NCBI GenBank assembly: GCA_000611775.1
Contig: KK106984.1
Span: 2,266,580-2,330,579, forward strand
DNA: 64,000 nucleotides
Origin: Umbilicaria muhlenbergii
Lineage: Eukaryota > Ascomycota > Lecanoromycetes > Umbilicariales > Umbilicariaceae
Direction: 5' to 3'
The notes below the pieces were generated by a model. It did not search any database and was not told where the DNA came from. It saw only the letters and a program-made list of their open reading frames with translations. Below, piece by piece: positions 46,437 to 56,625 of the stretch. How positions within the stretch are numbered: the first letter of the stretch is position 1; each line of letters begins with the position of its first letter. The position numbers were made by a program, and so were the translations under genes.

Positions 46437-46628
46437 TTCTGGCTCCCTGCAATTGGCACAGTCCGTGTACTGTAGTGCATCCGGAGGAAACATGTTATGC
46501 AGACGGTGGCTCCACCTTCGGTAATCAGAGATCCAATCGCTGAACTGCAAGATCGACCCATAGACATTACCATTGATCATATATGCATGCCTGCCATCGC
46601 GACGTTCGGTGAGATATCGAATCCCCAC
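46437..46628 (-). other. Possible exon or gene relic
   Basis: The minus strand has an open segment with protein-like composition: RHAYMINGNVYGSILQFSDW, then YRRWSHRLHNMFPPDALQY and a Cys pair before a stop near 46437. No start, flanking exon or family is recognised. A short similar phrase (ILINGNVG) occurs about 300 bp away on the same strand near 46.73 kb, hinting at a local duplication or relic. Low confidence. Confidence 0.25.
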
Positions 46629-49207
46629 ACTTCAATTCGACCAAGAATTGTCTATGTCACATGCGCTGAGGACTAGAAGAGCGATTTAGCCCAATGTACT
46701 TGTTGAGTCAGCCTTCTGCCTACATTTCCGTTGATCAATATACCGCAGATCTCCAGACTAGACGTGTGGAAATACGGAGTATCTCTAAAGCTCGAACCTT
46801 GCGAGGGACGACAACGTGAGAGTCGACAATCTGGCCTGAAGGCGGTCTTTTGCATAGCCGGCCCGGTATTGCGTCCAACGCCGTGTGCTACGGCATCTCC
46901 CCAGTGTCTCGAGACCTTAAGTGGTGGCTTTCTTCGAGTGTTGAGACGATAGGGAAAGGGTCCACGAGGCGTGAATAACGGACAAGAAGAACCGACGGCG
47001 AAGGAAGCCCACCAATCAACTGTCGAAACACAACAGCCAGTGCAGTTCTGGACGGCGTTTCTGACCAACGCTACTTGACTTGGTTTTTGCGATCCGGTAA
47101 TCTTCGTCCATCAGACTGCGCCACCAGCTGGAACAGCGCGTTGAGAAAAAGTTCTTGTGGGAGAAATGCGTAGCCTAAGAGTTGAGATGAAACTTGAAAC
47201 ACAAGCGCGATTAAAGGTCCCTTAGGGTTTTGCAACTTCTGATACTTGCACAGCCCACCCCAGGGTCCACCATCGAATGCCGAGTCATAATAGGTCTCCG
47301 AAAGTTCATCCGTAGGCGAATATCAACGGACAACTCGGGCTCCCTGTACTCTAACACAACCCAAAGCTCTTCGTGAGGTACTTGGGAACAATGCGGTGCA
47401 TCTGCTGATGTTTCAAGTACAGATGCCCGCTCATATTGGGGCTCTCTCTGAAGCGATAGCCGTACACACAGTCAGGCGGACCGTTACAGGACCCACTGTT
47501 GTCCAATCTTTATCCCGAAAACGACATAGGCATGCATTCGAGCTATCAGTCCAGGCGTCTCCCCCGTGACTTGAGTCATTTTAGCACACGCTGACGCTTC
47601 TAGATGCTGACGCAGGTGCTCGGGGTAGTCGCAGAGCATGGGCCCCTCCCAGTTTTCCTGCAGTTCGGTCTCCTAATTTGCCAGGGATGAACTTCCGGCT
47701 GCGGCGAACCAAGGCGAATTGTCACTGACCAATGACTGCCCCAGGTGAATACGAACAAGGGATTTGTGATGGTGAACGGTCCATGACTAACACCGTCTCA
47801 AGCTCTCAGTAGATATTTGAGCTTCCCATTTGTCCCAGCGGTGACATTCTCTTTCGGTTGTTGATAACAGTTCGGAACTCATGTCAACGATCAACGGTCT
47901 TCAGAGATCAATACTAACAAAGAGTTTGGGGGCAACTCCTAGTGGAGAGCTCTAGCTTGCTGCGTGCATCCGCGTAATTGGTGAGTGAAGGACAAAAACC
48001 TATTTGCCCGCACCTGACTTGTTAGCGGCTATCCTAAGTTGGGTGTCTATCACGACGCGAGCTAGGGCTCCGTTATTTGAGCAAGTAAAGCATCTCGACA
48101 CTCCTCATATTCTTTTGGCCGATCTTGGGAATCCTCATCCAGACCCGAGCTGCAAATACCAGTCACGGAAAGACTTCAGATGCTACCCATGCATAACGCG
48201 CCACTTGAAGTCTGACTCGCCTGACTTGACCGTCGAGAGGAATAATGGAGCCTCCCGAACACCGAGATAGAGCTTCAGAGCAAGAATGAACCTAGTGAAC
48301 ACGCATCAACCTTTGGCTCGGATACAAAGCTTGGGGAATGATCTGTATGCCTGAGGCTGTTCAATGAAAGTGATGCGAAGCGCCATCGTGACGAAGCCAG
48401 AGCTATCGATCTCTCCACTCCTTCATCCAGTTTTTCTTACGGTTCAATGCTCCTCTGTCTGTTGGCCATTCTGGCGCCTCCGGCTTTGATCCTCTTACAA
48501 GTCACAGACGAGGAGACCTTTCAGTGAGCTTTACGAGCAACTCGGAGGGAAAGGTAACGCGTAAGACGTAAGGACTGCCTTGATGCTGATAGTTAGAGGC
48601 CCAGCGAGTGAGCATGTACAGCGGCACTGCAACATCAAGGATTCGCAAACACATTACTGCACATTGACTTCAGGAAGTGGACGGGTAGATCAGATCTCCC
48701 TGGAATGGTGTAAAGAGATTGTTGGCCACTGAAGCTCCTTATGTGCAATTGCATTGGTATAGATTTACCGTCCATATATACATAAGAGGACCTGTTTCTG
48801 TTTTGCGTCCCTCCTAGTATGTTGGTCTTGACATAAGTCTATCAGCACACCAGGGATAGTTATCTCTCGTTTGAGCACGTCTTGTTACACGAGAATCTGC
48901 TTGGCATACATAGTGAAATGCAAACCCAGCTTGCGGGCTAAAGCGTGCTGACTGCCAAGGTGATTCTTGAGCACGTTCAGCTTCATCTGAGATCTACATC
49001 GGATTTGAAATGCATGGCTTTCAGCTCTGGAGTTTCAGAGCATCAAGAGATATCCCGTCCTAATATCTGAGGTGTCCCTCTTGAAGACATGTCAATCGTG
49101 ATGTGTGCAACATGGGATGAGAAACATGAAGCTCAGTTGTTGGCGAATCGCTGCTCCACGCCCCCTGGTTCGTTGATCTCGGCAACCAGCCTCCGAAACC
49201 GAGATCT

Positions 49208-49228
49208 TCCGATTTTCGGATTTTCCGA
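49208..49228 (+). promoter_or_regulatory. Alternating TCCGA/TCGGA element upstream of MIR1
   Basis: Three five-base blocks TCCGA, TCGGA, TCCGA are separated each time by TTT, so both neighbouring pairs are inverted repeats. It gives CCG-N5-CGG followed by CGG-N5-CCG, the kind of spaced triplet read by Zn2Cys6 regulators. It lies about 105-125 bp before the MIR1 ATG. The role is inferred. Confidence 0.5.
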
Positions 49229-49330
49229 TCTTTAAGAAAACATTTCCACTCTCACCTCCTAAACAATCATCATACACAACAACCACACTCTACCACCACA
49301 CTCCTTTGATTACCTTGCTCCATACTCGTC

Positions 49331-50589
49331 ATGGCCGCATCACCACCTCCCACCTCTACCGGCTCAACAAAGCTTGATGCCATCGTACAGAGGACTAGCG
49401 CTGAAACCCCCGAAAAACTGAGCGGTCTTGCACTCTACTCGAGATTTGCTCTCGCAGGTGCAATATGCTGTTCGGTCACGCATGGAGGCTTGACGCCTGT
49501 TGACGTGTACGTACTGGACATTAATGCTCTCGGGTAGAGCAATTGATCCCTCTGGCGCTCCGCTCCTGGCTCAAGGTTGACAACTAACTTCATCCGTTAA
49601 CAGCGTCAAGACTCGCATTCAGCTTGACCCGGCGGTGTACAACCGAGGCATGATCGGTGGTTTCCGTCAAGTCATTGCCAACGAAGGTGCCGGCGCCCTC
49701 CTGACCGGTTTTGGTCCTACCGCTGCTGGATACTTCCTGCAAGGCGCGTTCAAGTTTGGAGGATATGAACTCTTCAAGCAACAGTTCATCAACTACTTCG
49801 GCTACGAGACTGCCTCAAACAACCGCACAGCTATATACCTTGCTTCATCAGCTACTGCAGAATTTTTCGCCGACATTGCCTTGTGCCCTCTTGAAGCTAC
49901 ACGTATCCGTCTAGTATCCGAGCCAACATTTGCATCAGGTCTACTGAGCGGGTTTGGAAAGATTGCAAGGACCGAGGGTATCGGTGCTTTCTATTCTGGT
50001 TTCGGACCCATTCTGTTCAAGCAGTACGTTTGACAAGGGGCAACGAATGGAATCATGTTATAGCGGGCTGATAGTACAACAGGGTTCCTTACACCATGGC
50101 CAAATTTGTGGTTTACGAAAAAGTTGTCGAAGCCGTCTACAACCGCGTTGACAAGTCCAATACCTCCAACGGCATGCAGACCACTATCAACTTGGGGTCG
50201 GGTCTAATTGCAGGTTTCGCGGCCGCCCTTGTTTCACAACCAGCCGATACCATGTTGAGTAAGATTAACAAGACCAAGGGACTGCCTGGTGAGGGTACTA
50301 CGAGCCGTTTGATCAAGATCGCAAAGGAACTTGGCCTACGGGGCAGTTACACCGGTATCGGGGCACGTTTGTTCATGGTGGTAAGATAAATTTCGGATCA
50401 CAACGGGGTAACACATTGTTTGGATACTAAGACAACTTTTTCTATTAGGGAACCCTGACCGCCGGACAATTCGCCATCTATGGAGACATAAAGAAGGCAC
50501 TTGGTGAGTAGAGTCCATAACAGTGATCTTTAGGGTATCGATTTTGACCATAGATAGGTGCAACCGGTGGTGTCGAGATCGCGAAGTAG
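49331..50589 (+). CDS. MIR1: Mitochondrial phosphate carrier
   Basis: Five exons (49331-49506, 49604-50023, 50083-50380, 50449-50503, 50558-50589) join to 326 residues. Three carrier repeats are seen: [13 protein letters not shown] (first PX[DE]XX[KR] signature, restored by splicing), [14 protein letters not shown] (second) and [12 protein letters not shown] (third). [20 protein letters not shown] is typical of the phosphate carrier subfamily, and [21 protein letters not shown] is a PiC signature. It imports phosphate with protons across the mitochondrial inner membrane to feed ATP synthesis. The C-terminus is [11 protein letters not shown] symmetrical CCG/CGG element lies just upstream. Copper-carrying variants of this family exist in yeast (Pic2), so MIR1 is the likeliest of the two names but not certain. 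Confidence 0.93.
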
Positions 50590-51617
50590 AGAGGCATTCT
50601 GACAAGTGATGCTGCAATTTGGTATGCCGCATTGGTAAATCCCATTTCGTCCTACTTATGGCATCGGGTTTTCCCTTGAGAATCCATGGAGCACCCTCTC
50701 GGGCCTTTCAGTCATTTTTCTTTAACAATGATTTCCATGAGTTCAGCAATCTTCAGCGCATTTCCAGGTTACAAGGCGCTCTCTCTGTTAGATCTCATGC
50801 CGCATACACTATGTGCACTACTTAGAGTAATCAATATAGAGGATAGACAAAGGCCTTCTAATAGAATCTCTTACCAAGCTACACTGAGACTGGATGGTTT
50901 TATACACTGTTCTGGCATACTCCGGAGGACATTGTTCTTACCCTGAGGTAAACCACAGCTGCCGCTTTTCCCGCGGTACTCTGGCTAACGCTACCATCTG
51001 AGCGTATGATGCCATGCGGTGAGTGACATGAATCCCAGGCTTGGGATAGTAGAGCCGAACAGAGGCCAGGACGTGATTGCTGCGCTTTGATAAAGAGATG
51101 CTGTGCATAGTAAAGTGGCATTTCGACGACTGCCCACCAATGATGCGAACTCACCAACTTCGTAATAAGACGGGCTTTTCTGTCCCCGGCCTATCTTACT
51201 ACTTCGACGAAAGAATGAGAAGTGACGGAAGTACCACACTTGATACGCAATACAAAATTGGTCATAAGGAAAGAAACAAGGGCAGGGTTACCGTGTTGAC
51301 GAGACACTTGTAACTGAAGCAGTAAGACTCTAGTAGAAATTCAACTTCTTATCATGTTATAATGACGAATATCAGAATCATGGACATTCACATAATCTTC
51401 TGTCTAGCATTCGAAACAGTGTAGCAATCTTAGATTAAGGGCAGCAAAGACTGATAGAGAGGGTAAATAGGGGGATGGAAACAGAGTTCGGAGCAGGGCT
51501 TAGCTTACATAATTCGACGCTTCCGAATAAGCGAACCCAAGCCCACAAGCCTCGACTTTTGAAAACCCAAGTCAACGACGACAAGCTCACGACCATCCTC
51601 GAAGCGCATCGCCCACC
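50590..51617. other. Intergenic, MIR1 3' flank and RPS18 promoter
   Basis: 1.03 kb between two plus-strand genes. No gene is supported. Pyrimidine runs near the RPS18 start are weak. Confidence 0.5.
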
Positions 51618-52238
51618 ATGTGTACGCTCTGTCTCCCTCCTACCTACCTCCGCTCTCGAGCGTTGGTGTAGAGACCATTTGAACAGAACTAATGTTCGCG
51701 CAGCGCTCGTCTCCGGAGAGAAGTCGAACTTCCAGTTCATCCTTCGACTCCTCAACACCAATGTCGACGGCAAGCAGAAGATCATGTACGCCTTGACGAA
51801 GATAAAGGGTGTCGGACGCCGCTATTCGAACTTGGTCTGCAAAAAGGCCGACGTCGATTTGAACAAGCGGTAAGCCCCAACAATTTCCCGGCACGTTACC
51901 ATCAATCAATCACAGACTTTGCTAACGCGACCATCCACAGCGCCGGTGAAATTACATCCGAAGAACTCGAACGTATCGTCACCATCATCCAGAACCCCAC
52001 CCAGTACAAAATCCCAACTTGGTTCCTCAACAGACAGCGCGATATTGTGGATGGCAAGGACACGCAGGTGTTGGCAAACGGCATGGACAGCAAATTACGT
52101 GAGGACTTGGAGAGGCTAAAGAAGATCCGTGCTCATCGTGGTCTGCGTCATTACTGGGGCCTACGTGTTAGGGGACAGCACTCGAAGACCACTGGCCGGA
52201 GGGGTAGGACTGTGGGTGTGTCGAAGAAGAAGGGTTAA
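51618..52238 (+). CDS. RPS18: 40S ribosomal protein S18 (uS13)
   Basis: Three exons (51618-51621, 51704-51869, 51941-52238) join to 155 residues: [20 protein letters not shown], then [20 protein letters not shown] and a Lys/Arg-rich end [20 protein letters not shown]. It is the eukaryotic homologue of bacterial S13, sitting in the head of the small subunit and contacting the P-site tRNA and the large subunit. Length equals the family norm (about 150). The first exon holds only the ATG and one further base, so an 82-nt intron follows the start codon almost at once, a pattern common in fungal ribosomal protein genes. Confidence 0.97.
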
Positions 52239-52802
52239 ACGTGTCTGTGGTTGGTTGGAATGGGTGATACGGTGTTTTGCAGTGCCTAAGATAGTGAAGA
52301 CTCAGGGTCTACTTTCTACATCCAAGCTATGCACCGAAGTTCCCTAGGGCTGCTTAAGAGCTTCAAATTCGCTGCAAATCCATGTGCCGCTGGTTTAAAC
52401 ACGAAGCTCAGGTTCTTGGTTACGTTTCTTGCAGTATTCCACTTTGGACATGATCTCGAGCGTCTGAGTATGCAGTGAGCGGCAGATATGTTAATACCGG
52501 GAGGTCACCCATGAACCGTGTCTGTTAAGCCATGACCGTACCACAATGCTGAAACAAACCGTGAAAGAGATCTCAACATCGAGACCGTGATCCTTTCGCA
52601 TAAAGCTCTATGATGCCACCTACTGCACGCCTCAAAAACTGCAAGCTAGGCTCCTGTACCGCGCGCATGTGGCAGAATATCTGGCCGATCTCAACTACTT
52701 CAAAACACCAAGAACCAATGCAACCGTGACCAGCAACTCTATAAGCTCGCTAGCCGCAAGATTAGACCATTAACATTGTACAGGTATGCGATAAAAACAC
52801 AA
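52239..52802. other. Intergenic, convergent 3' ends
   Basis: 564 bp between converging RPS18 and SDO1. A fragment near 52.49-52.55 kb has weak 5S-rRNA-like text on the minus strand but is not convincing. Confidence 0.5.
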
Positions 52803-53824
52803 TCAATCCCCTTCATGAACCACCGCCATATCCAACACCTCGACCCTCCCCCTCCCCCTCGTCTCCCCCCCCACAAACTCCCCCAACCCCTTAAACGCCC
52901 CTGGCTCCACAAACCCCACGACCTCCCACTCCTGCCCCACCACATCCTGCGTCTCGACCTGTTCCACATGGCTGAGAATCATATCCTTGACCGTCCCCTT
53001 GGCCTGCCCCGCTTCCCCATCCGCCGTTTCCGCGCCTCCGTCTCTCTTGTTCGAGGTGGTGGTCTTGGTGGCCTGCTTGAGGATGCTGGTCGGGCACGTG
53101 ATGCGCAGGCGCATGCGGGCGCGGGAGACGGGGATGGGCTGGTGCGCGATCAGGGCTTTCATGGCGTCGAGGGCTTGGCTTTTGGCGGAGCGGGTGGTTA
53201 CGACGCCGGTCCATTTGGGCAGCTCGGGCGCTTTGCCCTTCGAGTCGCCGCTTTCGGCATTGTTGGTTGGGGTGGCCGTTCCGCTGCTCTTCCCCGCTTC
53301 TTCCTTCTGCGTCTGCGCCTGTGCCCCTTGGCTACTCAGTTTCTCCAACGCCTTCTCAATCATGCCGGTCGTGTATACCCGCTTGCTGACGGGGTCGACC
53401 AGTTTCCCCGCCACGATATCGATGACCTCGTGGTGCACTCTGTCGAGTTGTGCATGGCGCTCCTTTTCGCCGACTTGCAGTTCGCCCTTGTTCAGGATTT
53501 CGAGGATGATGTCGTTGAGCGGGGTTTTGGCGCCGAAGGCTTTGGCGAGGTCGGCGGACGAGGCCGTTTGCCCTTTGCTGACGTTGAGGAAGACGGAGGG
53601 GATTTGGAGCACGTTGTCGAGGTCGGTTTCGGTGCCGGAGCGGTACTCGAGGGTCTTGTTCTTGTAGCAGGCGATTTCGAAACGTTTGCCGCCTTTCTTG
53701 AGGCGGACGAGGGAGACGTTTGTGAGGCGGATTTGGTTGGAGGGCTGGGCGGGGATGGGTTAGTAGGAGTCGAGATGGGGGAATATCGCATTGGGAAGCT
53801 CACTTGGATTATCCCGACAGGCAT
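52803..53824 (-). CDS. SDO1: Ribosome maturation protein SBDS/Sdo1
   Basis: Two exons (53824-53804, 53744-52803) join to 320 residues. The start reads MPVGIIQPSNQIRLTNVSLV, the family's characteristic N-terminus, then VRLKKGGKRFEIACYKNKT, QIPSVFLNVSKGQTASSADL, GELQVGEKERHAQLDRVHHE and DIVAGKLVDPVSKRVYTTGM. Sdo1 works with the GTPase Efl1 to release eIF6/Tif6 from pre-60S subunits in the cytoplasm. The protein is longer than the usual 250 residues because a low-complexity Gln/Thr/Ser insert (about 165-200) separates domain II from the RNA-binding-like domain III. The C-terminal half has mostly G-ending codons while the N-terminal half has C-ending codons. Confidence 0.95.
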
Positions 53825-54307
53825 GATGGAAGTGGTGGATATGGGTTGTTTTGTAGTAGCTGTGTCAAATTCTGGGGCATCGATATCGCGATATTTCCAA
53901 ATAGCCAAAATTTCAGGGACCCATGATGATTGGCTGCAGTGGCTGTCGGCGTTTGAACTGTCCGACGTTTCACATGGCCACGGGCAGGCTGGGTGGTCCA
54001 TCAACTTTCTTGACAGCTACAACTCCTCAGAAGCTCTGTATAGGGAGTCCCGCCCTCAATCTGCTCTTCTCCATTGAGCCCGACATCATTGTTTCTAGGC
54101 TTGCGGAGGCCCTGGTTTGACAGCTGTAAGAAACACTCCTTATCGATAAGCCATCGAACCTCGGCTCCTCTGGCTGGCGCGAGATGTACGAGTAACCATC
54201 CGAGCCATTCATCGACCCACAGGCCCAACCACTACCATGTACTAGTACTATATGTATCCTCCTTTTAAGTCGTAATCCTTTATTTAAACTACCAGCAATT
54301 GATCATC
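53825..54307. promoter_or_regulatory. Divergent promoter region, SDO1 / HAD-like gene
   Basis: 483 bp separate divergent starts. No specific operator was recognised. Confidence 0.45.
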
Positions 54308-55827
54308 ATGTCGCCAAAAGCGCCAAAAGCCATTCTCTTTGATATTGGAGGAGTTTGTGTATGTCTCGCCACAAGTCCGAAGAGCCCCAGAGCTATTGTT
54401 ACTCTACATTGAATTGACTGACCATTCTCCAGGTGCGTTCACCCTTCCAAGCAATCCAAGATTACGAGCTTAGGAATCACATTCCCTCCGGATGGGTCAA
54501 TTATGCTATCTCACGGAGCGCTCCCAATGGGTATTGGCAACGTCTGGAGCGCGGCGAGATTAAGCTAGATGCAGCCTACTTTAAAGGCTTTAATGCAGAT
54601 TTGGTCAATGCGGATCTGTGGCAGGACTTTCATCAAAAAGGTTCCGGGTCTAGCAAGAAGAAATCTCTGAAGGAGCTGGCAATGTCGAACCCCACCCTTC
54701 TAGGAGATCCTGTTAGTTTGAAAGCTGAGGCGGCAGACTCCACACCAACGGATCAGGACCGGGGCGCCAGTTCAGGAGCGGAGGTGCACCAAGACAATGA
54801 AACCTCATCCAATTCTGGGGCTAGCAAGAAGAAATCTCTGAAGGAATTGGCGAACCCGACCCTTCTAGGAGATCCTGTCAGTCTGAAAGCTGAGGCAGCA
54901 GACTCGGCACCTACAGACCAGGATAAGGGCGCGAGTTCGGGAGCGAAGGGACACCACGGTAATGGAAAGCCTTCGAGTGCTGAATTAGGTCAGAAGAGAT
55001 TGAAGGACCTTGCGAACCCCACACAGTTAGGCGATCCTGTCAGCCTGAAGGCCGAGGCAGCAGACTCCTCACCTACCGATCAGGACAGAGGTGCCGGTTC
55101 AGGAGCGGAGGTACAGAAAGATAATGGACAGCCGTCGAATTCTGGGTCTAGTGAGAAGAAATCCCTGAAGCAGCTGGCAATGGCGAACCCCACCCTTCTA
55201 GGAGACCCTGTTAGTTTGAAAGCTGAGGCGGCAGACTCCACACCAACGGATCAGGACCGGGGCGCCCTGTCTACAACAAAAGGAACCACAGCAGACCAAC
55301 CCAGGGGCGGCGATAATGGGTCGAAGGGCTCAATGCCACCACTCCCGTCGATCGATGCCGAAGCCCTGTTCTGGGAAATGATGCGTGTATCACGTGAACC
55401 AGATCCATATATCTTCCCTGCGTTGAAGAAGCTGAAAGCTTCAAAGAAATTCATCATCGGGGCTCTCAGCAATACCGTCATTTACCCTCCTGACCATGAA
55501 TACAACACTGACCGGGCTGAGGTACGAGCGCAGTTCGATCTCTTCATCTCCAGCGCGCACGTCGGCCTGCGGAAGCCGGATAGGAAGATATATGACCTTG
55601 CGGTGAAAGAGCTGGATAAATTGAGCAAGGAAAAAGGCGGAGCAGGGCTGGAGGCGGGGGATATTGTGTTTTTGGATGATATTGGGGAGAACTTGAAAGA
55701 GGGCAAGGCAGTGGGCATGCAAACCATCAAGGTGCAGTTGGGTGCGACGTGGAAGGCTGTTGAGGAGTTGGAGAAGGTTACGGGATTGGAATTGATGGAT
55801 GCGGAGACCAGACGATCAAAACTGTAG
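54308..55827 (+). CDS. HAD-like hydrolase with internal four-copy repeat
   Basis: Two exons (54308-54358, 54433-55827) join to 481 residues starting MSPKAPKAILFDIGGVCV. This is a subfamily-IA-like HAD fold of the type fused in ACAD10 and epoxide hydrolase: motif I FDIGG, where the second Asp of the usual DxD is Gly; then a cap starting SPFQAIQDYELRNHIPSGWV. The core resumes after the repeats with SRTPD-like text EMMRVSREPDPYIFPALKKL, motif II IGALSNT, motif III GLRKPDRKIYDLAV (Lys) and motif IV IVFLDDIGENL. Four copies of a 54-57 residue unit (KKKSLKELANPTLLGDPVSL core) fill the cap region. Loss of the second motif-I Asp, which acts as acid/base in phosphatases, argues against ordinary phosphatase activity, though this is seen in many DIGGV relatives. 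Function unknown. Confidence 0.87.
54655..55265 (+). repeat. Four-copy coding repeat inside the HAD-like gene
   Basis: In-frame copies begin at about 54655, 54826, 54991 and 55153, giving units of 171, 165 and 162 nt plus a last partial. Each encodes a Lys/Ser start, NPTLLGDPVSLKAEAADS and TPTDQDRGA. Copies 1 and 4 agree over about 80 nt with a single difference (near 54688-54769 and 55186-55267), more than neighbouring copies do, which suggests recent gene conversion or duplication of the outer copies. Confidence 0.92.
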
Positions 55828-56625
55828 AATCGTCTTCTGGTTTATGATATGGAACAAAGGACCAGAGGGCTGTGGGGGCACAAGGCCACGCCTATACCTA
55901 AAACACGTACGGCGAGCACAGGTCTGATAACGGATTCAAGGGGCTAGTCGGAGGCTCTCCGCACAGGACACACAGTATTTCGCAGCTTGCTCTCGTGGAC
56001 ATTACGTGACCTTGTGGAAGATGTAGCTCGTATGAGACATGTAGAAAGCCTGTAATTGTGGCGTGGGCCTGAGTCAGTGTGACAATGCTAGTGACGCCAA
56101 AAGTGTTCAGGTTGTGTGTTCACTGGCGTGTCTTCAGTTGCCGAGGTCGCTGAAGTAGAGATGAAGTAGAAGAACACACCAATGCAAGGTCATCACCGTC
56201 ATCCTGGTCGGCTGATGATGTTCCGAATTAGCCCGAGTGGCGAGTTGGTAGCCAAGGAATTGCAAGAAGAGGCGCATTGCCGCATCAGGCTTAGCTGCCG
56301 TCTTATCTACAGGTCGAGACTGGCCCGTCATTCGTCACATTGCCGCTGCCTGGACTACCTGACCCCAGCAGCCGCTTACCGGTTTACCAGCCATCTCCTC
56401 ACAACATCATCAGACCTCATCGTCTTCATCATCGCCCATCACTGCTGCTGACCAGCTCTCTCCTCCAAATCTACGACAATCTATTATCCCTTACCCTTTC
56501 TTGCTGCTTTTCGTCGGAAGCTAGGTAGGACTTAAGTTCCTACTTGTCGTCGCCTTCGAGTGGCCAATCGAAGGCTCCTGTCAGTCTGCTCGTGAGCAGC
56601 GGTCATCATTCAAAGAACCGCAATC
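55828..56625. other. Intergenic, carboxypeptidase promoter
   Basis: 798 bp between two plus-strand genes. No gene is supported. Confidence 0.5.

Larger units (their letters stand above)
44843..49330. other. 4.5-kb gene-poor stretch
   Basis: The longest stretch without a supported gene. Base composition is close to that of the rest, so it is not an AT-rich repeat-induced-mutation block. It contains the CCCATGT microsatellite near 45.2 kb, a possible exon or gene relic at about 46437-46628 (minus), and many short frames with no domain. Between about 47.1 and 49.2 kb almost no frame exceeds 60 codons on either strand. It ends in the promoter of the phosphate carrier gene. Confidence 0.5.

Noticed and set aside
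52480-52560. 5S-rRNA-like text on the minus strand (GGGTGACCTCC with TTAA-CAGACACGG upstream)
   Set aside because: Only short, gapped resemblance to the 5S 3' half; no full-length match or internal control region could be traced.
52776-54077. 433-codon open frame on the plus strand opposite SDO1
   Set aside because: It is the antisense of the SDO1 coding exon, kept open by GC-rich, skewed codons. It has no domain, and SDO1 on the other strand is certain.
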